Below, in pieces: positions 9,415 through 12,304 of a stretch of 12,304 nt of DNA. Position 1 is the stretch's first letter; each line of letters begins with the position of its first letter. The notes below the pieces were generated by a model, which saw nothing but the letters and a program-made list of their open reading frames with translations, was not told where the DNA came from and ran no database searches. The position numbers and the translations under genes are program-made. Source of the DNA: Echinostoma caproni (Eukaryota; Platyhelminthes; Trematoda; Plagiorchiida; Echinostomatidae); NCBI GenBank assembly GCA_900618425.1, contig UZAN01046597.1, forward strand, positions 16,385 through 28,688, in the 5' to 3' direction.

Positions 9415-9422
9415 CTTTTCTA
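9415..9422 (-). promoter_or_regulatory. Degraded TATA box of gene A
   Basis: On the minus strand, TAGAAAAG lies at exactly the position of the TATAAAAG of gene B. In both genes 34 bases separate the octamer from the ATG, and the intervening bases align without a gap. The T to G change at the third base should weaken TBP binding. I infer a weaker or TATA-less promoter in gene A. Confidence 0.5.
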
Positions 9423-9565
9423 TTCTGTCTGTATTCATTTTTCACAACACGTCGATGATCGATTACTATATTTATTCTACTTCCAGTGAATATGAGATCA
9501 CCTCAACTGTGGTATGTCACACATAGTTGCTTAAAATCAGGTGAAGACAATCTGTTCTCAGTCAC

Positions 9566-9598
9566 TAAAATTAGCACAATCTAACTTCACGATTTATG
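9566..9598 (-). promoter_or_regulatory. Conserved upstream block, gene A
   Basis: A 33-bp block on the minus strand matches 11893-11925 of gene B at 29 positions without gaps, which is more than the surrounding promoter. It opens with CATAAATCGTGA, identical in both genes, and ends with TGTGCT and ATTTTA. Where B has the palindrome TGACGTCA, A has TGAAGTTA. It lies 186 bp upstream of the ATG. A role in transcription is inferred from conservation only. Confidence 0.45.
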
Positions 9599-9717
9599 CA
9601 GAACAGTTCTGTATCAAATACGTGTATTGCGTCAAACGATTTCAGCGCTAAGTTTAAAAGTCGGCTAGCAACAGACGGTGAATGTTGCAACCAGTTAATC
9701 TATCAAGATAACGGTTA

Positions 9718-9752
9718 TAGTCGAGTGGTTTAGTTGAGTTGGTTGAGGTGAC
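9718..9752 (+). repeat. Fossil SINE-like A-box segment in arm A
   Basis: The segment TAGTCGAGTGGTTTAG resembles the A box of tRNA genes and tRNA-derived SINEs. It has a counterpart in arm B on the opposite strand (11742-11757), with shared flanks (AGTGGTTTAGTT). No intact B box remains. It sits in the upstream region of gene A. Confidence 0.4.
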
Positions 9753-10044
9753 CCTCTGATACCAAGTTGCATCTACTTCACACTTGCAACGGCTGCCACT
9801 CATCATGGCATTTAATCGTGCATAACAAAATACACGAAATCTCTAAGTTGTCACCAAGATACTATCGCAGTGCGATAATACTCTATGGGGCGAATAACGA
9901 GTGAGCTGCATATAGCTGTTATAACAAATCTACGAGTTTAACTTTGCACCAGATGTTTTTAATAGTCGTGAACTCATCAATAATTATATTCCCTTTCAAG
10001 TATTAGTTGTACATTTTGTATGACTGGTGTTTCCAGGTTTATCA

Positions 10045-10440
10045 AATTTTGAAATTTAGATGCATCCTCCAGGATGATCTTCACCTTCACGACGTAAACC
10101 ATTAAACCCAAAGTGAGGACTATATATTATTTATCGGGTTGTGAAATGATGACGCCCTTGTTGCGTCTCACCTTTAGGTGATTGCCGTTTAGGAAGATAT
10201 TTCGTTCGGGATGGAGAACATTTACATTTACTTTCCAAAACAACAAGTCTGGCCTCAAATCCCGCTTTGGTATACGTTGAGGTTTGACTTACTCGCGATG
10301 ACTGATCGAAGAAATATTCAAAGACAGCCGGAATATCCTTTGCAGTAACCTTCTCAAGGGAACTACATTGTTTGTGAAATTGTTCTCATGTGAGAATCCA
10401 TTATGACACAAAATAGTAAAGAAGACATTTTTGGAGCTAC
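10045..10440 (-). repeat. Element E, arm A copy (E-A)
   Basis: This copy is in the same orientation as 366 to about 760 and inverted relative to about 10800-11130. Shared landmarks are TTTTGAAATT (10049 and 367), TTTAGGTGATTGCCGTTTAG (10172, close to TTTATGTGATTGCCATTTAG on minus at about 11000), CAACAAGT (10241 and about 567) and GAAATATTCAAA (10311; also on minus near 10855). It lacks the inner 230 bp or so found in the other two copies (760-1010 and 10500-10740). The coding part is not recognisable here. Confidence 0.65.
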
Positions 10441-10499
10441 ATCACCTGGCATGATACAACAATAATTGTGTGAAGGTGACTAGTGGAGATAAATCGGAA

Positions 10500-11280
10500 A
10501 CTATGTGTCCAACATCAACCTACCCGGAAAATCCTCGAAAATCTTGCAAGCTCGGTTGATAAACGGAAACACTGATCGACTCTACCGGAAAGAATCCTTT
10601 CCGTTTTGAATGAACTATCATTTGTGTGTAACGGGAAGTTTATTAATTTTTCTACCAAGTCTGTGAAACCACCATAAATACATTTGTCCGGATAACTGAA
10701 TCAATGGTTGAGTCACAACCGACGTTTCCGAATAAAGCAGAAACATGTATTCAAATAAACAAATGTATTATGTGTCGTTCTATGCTGGCTCTTGGTTTCA
10801 ATTACTACATTCCCCCTAAAACATTCACTGCGATGAATTCACAAGCTCAGTTTGAATATTTCTTTGATCACTAATCGCCATGTAGTCAGATTACTACGGA
10901 CAATAAAGCATGGTTCAAAGCCAAACCTGTTGATGTGGAACATCATTGTAGACGAATTCCATCCCGAAAGCCTAATCTACTAAATGGCAATCACATAAAG
11001 GTCCTACGAGCGTACAAACGCCACAAAGCCTCATCAATGTAGCATCACATGAAGGATATGGAGTTGTCGTAATGGAATGAGACGGTCACACCAAAAGTAA
11101 AGAACATTTTGGATTATGCTTCCGAATTTTAAAAATTCTTCAAGGAAGACAATTTGACATGCTTGTAAAGAATAATCTACGAAGATGTAGTCTTGAGCGT
11201 TACTACTCATACTTCTAAGTAGTATGTGATTCATTTGGTGATTACTTTCAATGAGCAAAATCAACAAGCTCACGGAGAGC
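10500..11280 (+). repeat. Element E, arm B copy (E-B), with decayed coding remnant
   Basis: This copy is in opposite orientation to the left copy at 366-1010. On the plus strand at 11095-11160 it carries the counterpart of the coding remnant found at the left window edge. The peptide ILDYASEF is identical in both, but here it is followed at once by TAA, with further stops about 12 and 30 codons on. This copy is a relic. The match to the left copy's coding part becomes uncertain after about 11240. Confidence 0.7.
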
Positions 11281-11741
11281 ATTTGTCTGTATACGAATAA
11301 TAACCATCGATTTATTCATTCAGTACCCTTCGTGTGGCAGGGAACTGCGATGTTATGTTTCTGATTAGTTTCTAGTATTTCGTTTGCGAAATTGGTGATG
11401 TTTCATCGGAAATCGTCATTAAACAATTCTCTTCGACCATGAACAACTACTTCAATCAAAATAGAACGACTACTACTTGAAGAGTGATTTTTGAGGATTT
11501 AGCGGTAGAATATTGCGAACCACGTGCACGGAAACAACTGAGACCACTCCGTAGAGCTAGATGCACGCTCAAACGTTTCTTGTTCCATAGAATACTGTTT
11601 CATTTCAATGGTGTCTTGGTGAAAACCTACAGATGTCATAAATAATTCGCTGTAAGAATTTATATGATAAGTGCTAGCAATTCAAATTGAGGAAACATAA
11701 AACTTGTTCTCGGTACAGGTGGGTAGCTTCAAACATCTGAA

Positions 11742-11757
11742 CTAAACCACTGGACCA
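11742..11757 (-). repeat. Fossil SINE-like A-box segment in arm B
   Basis: On the minus strand TGGTCCAGTGGTTTAG is close to a Pol III A box. Its counterpart in arm A is at 9718-9733. Its presence in both arms at matching places means the SINE inserted before the inverted duplication. The B-box region (about 11705-11725) is degenerate. Confidence 0.4.
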
Positions 11758-11892
11758 CCACCGATTTATCCTTAAATAAGCTTTTTGCAATCCTGTCTTG
11801 TTGGTTGAACCGTTTGAAGGCATCATTTCTCATTGTTGCCTGTGTATCAATATTATAAACGCAAAACACAATACCGACGTAAAACAATTCTT

Positions 11893-11925
11893 CATAAATC
11901 GTGACGTCAGAGTGTGCTCATTTTA
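11893..11925 (+). promoter_or_regulatory. Conserved upstream block with CRE-like palindrome, gene B
   Basis: This is the 33-bp counterpart of 9566-9598 (29 of 33 identical). It includes TGACGTCA at 11902-11909, the perfect cAMP-response-element palindrome bound by CREB/ATF proteins in animals. It lies 201 bp upstream of the ATG. In gene A the same place reads TGAAGTTA. Function is inferred. Confidence 0.45.
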
Positions 11926-12084
11926 ACCACTGTGCACAAGTTGTCATCACATATTTTTCAAGAACTACAGATTAGGTAGATATTTAAGACATTTCGGAGT
12001 TGAAGTAGTCTAGCAATCACGTGAATCATAATAAAGATAGCAACTGTTCATCAACATCTTTTCAAGAAGGAATGCAAAACACCA

Positions 12085-12092
12085 TATAAAAG
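12085..12092 (+). promoter_or_regulatory. TATA box of gene B
   Basis: TATAAAAG is a perfect TATA consensus. It lies 34 bases before the ATG, so transcription should start only about 5 to 12 bases upstream of the coding region, giving a very short leader. The spacing equals that in paralogue A. Confidence 0.55.
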
Positions 12093-12121
12093 TCAGTGGA
12101 TCCCGGCTCATTGAAAGTCTG

Positions 12122-12130
12122 ATGAAATGA
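12122..12130 (+). promoter_or_regulatory. Two-codon upstream ORF overlapping the gene B start
   Basis: The sequence ATGAAATGA contains ATG AAA TGA at 12122-12130. Its stop overlaps the ATG of gene B at 12127. If the leader includes 12122, ribosomes may first translate this minimal ORF, which could reduce or gate translation of gene B. Gene A has no such ATG. With a leader this short the effect may be small. Confidence 0.3.
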
Positions 12131-12184
12131 AATCAAGTATCATAAAATTGTTGCTTATTACTTTCTGTATCAGCGATATCGTCG
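12127..12184 (+). CDS. Gene B: signal-peptide exon of a paralogous secreted protein
   Basis: The exon encodes MKSSIIKLLLITFCISDIV and stops at a strong phase-1 donor (G|GTAAGT). It matches exon 1 of gene A at 46 of 58 bases and 13 of 19 residues; apart from G to D near the end, the changes are conservative. The run ACTTTCTGTATCAGC is identical. It is therefore a secreted-protein gene of the same family, transcribed away from gene A. The rest lies mostly beyond the window. The first good acceptor is CTATACAG at 12232, after a 48-nt intron. Reading on from it in phase 1 meets TAG after 13 codons, so either exon 2 is very short, another acceptor is used, or the gene is broken. Confidence 0.6.
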
Positions 12185-12304
12185 GTAAGTAACTCGCACG
12201 TGTCTTGACCATCCCGTCTTAACTCTATACAGAGTTCGGAACGCTTCGGTCACGTTTACAATGTGATTAGTGTCGATAAGGTGCGACACGAAGGCACTTG
12301 TGAT

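Larger units (their letters stand above)
9323..10440. repeat. Inverted duplication, left arm (arm A)
   Basis: Read as reverse complement, this segment matches 10500-12195 in order, from exon 1 of gene A outwards. The matches run through the promoter (9380-9620 against 11870-12127), a CTTGGTGA and AACTAAACCACT section (9725-9870 against 11610-11755), a CTCACTCGTTATTC-like section (about 9890 against 11570), and element E (10045-10440 against about 10800-11130). Arm B is about 500 bp longer. The match fades inside intron 1 of the genes. This is one duplication carrying a gene, its promoter and a repeat, not several chance matches. Confidence 0.75.
10500..12195. repeat. Inverted duplication, right arm (arm B)
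   Basis: This is the counterpart of 9323-10440, ending just inside intron 1 of gene B. The two arms meet over a spacer of roughly 60 to 100 bp near 10440-10500. Arm B keeps about 230 bp of element E next to the centre that arm A has lost, and has extra sequence around 11200-11550. Such asymmetry is common in old inverted duplications, because loss of sequence at the centre makes the palindrome more stable; that explanation is an inference. Confidence 0.75.

Noticed and set aside
11034..11282. An 82-codon minus-strand ORF in element E
   Set aside because: It lies antisense to the decayed coding remnant of E-B. The matching frame in the left copy is not conserved as protein.
1..12304. CRISPR array, bacterial operon or prophage
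   Set aside because: No regularly spaced short repeats, no closely packed ORFs with Shine-Dalgarno sites, and clear introns in gene A.

Overview
The window looks like nuclear DNA of a metazoan. It is AT-rich, with short split genes (introns of about 50 to 100 nt), no operons, much decayed repetitive DNA and at least one tRNA-derived element. A parasitic flatworm, for instance a trematode, is my best guess from this style, but nothing here proves the taxon. Most of the 12.3 kb is non-coding or relic repeat.

Layout. (1) 1-1010: a copy of a dispersed element (here called E). It carries a broken protein-coding remnant on the minus strand. (2) 1011-2730: no supportable gene. (3) 2731-3133, minus: the 3' end of an unrecognised multi-membrane protein, as a well-supported terminal exon plus a possible exon before it. 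(4) About 3400-6275: two diverged tandem direct copies of one unit of about 1.2 to 1.6 kb. (5) 6276-8845: mostly featureless, with a tRNA-like SINE head at 7945-8009. (6) 8847-12304: the most interesting part, a large asymmetric inverted duplication. Each arm has a gene for a small secreted protein at its outer end and a copy of element E towards the centre.

The two secreted genes (A on minus at 8847-9380, B on plus from 12127 and cut by the window end) are paralogues in head-to-head orientation. They have near-identical signal-peptide exons with the donor at the same place. Their promoters align without gaps from the TATA position to the ATG, and a more conserved 33-bp block lies about 190-200 bp upstream. 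Gene A can be assembled as three exons encoding 122 residues: a signal peptide, a short Cys-containing region with one N-glycosylation sequon, and a Thr-rich tail. B keeps a perfect TATA box and a CRE-like palindrome where A has degraded versions, so their expression may have diverged.

I did not recognise a named family for either secreted protein or for the membrane protein. All alignments were made by eye, so repeat boundaries are approximate to tens of bases.
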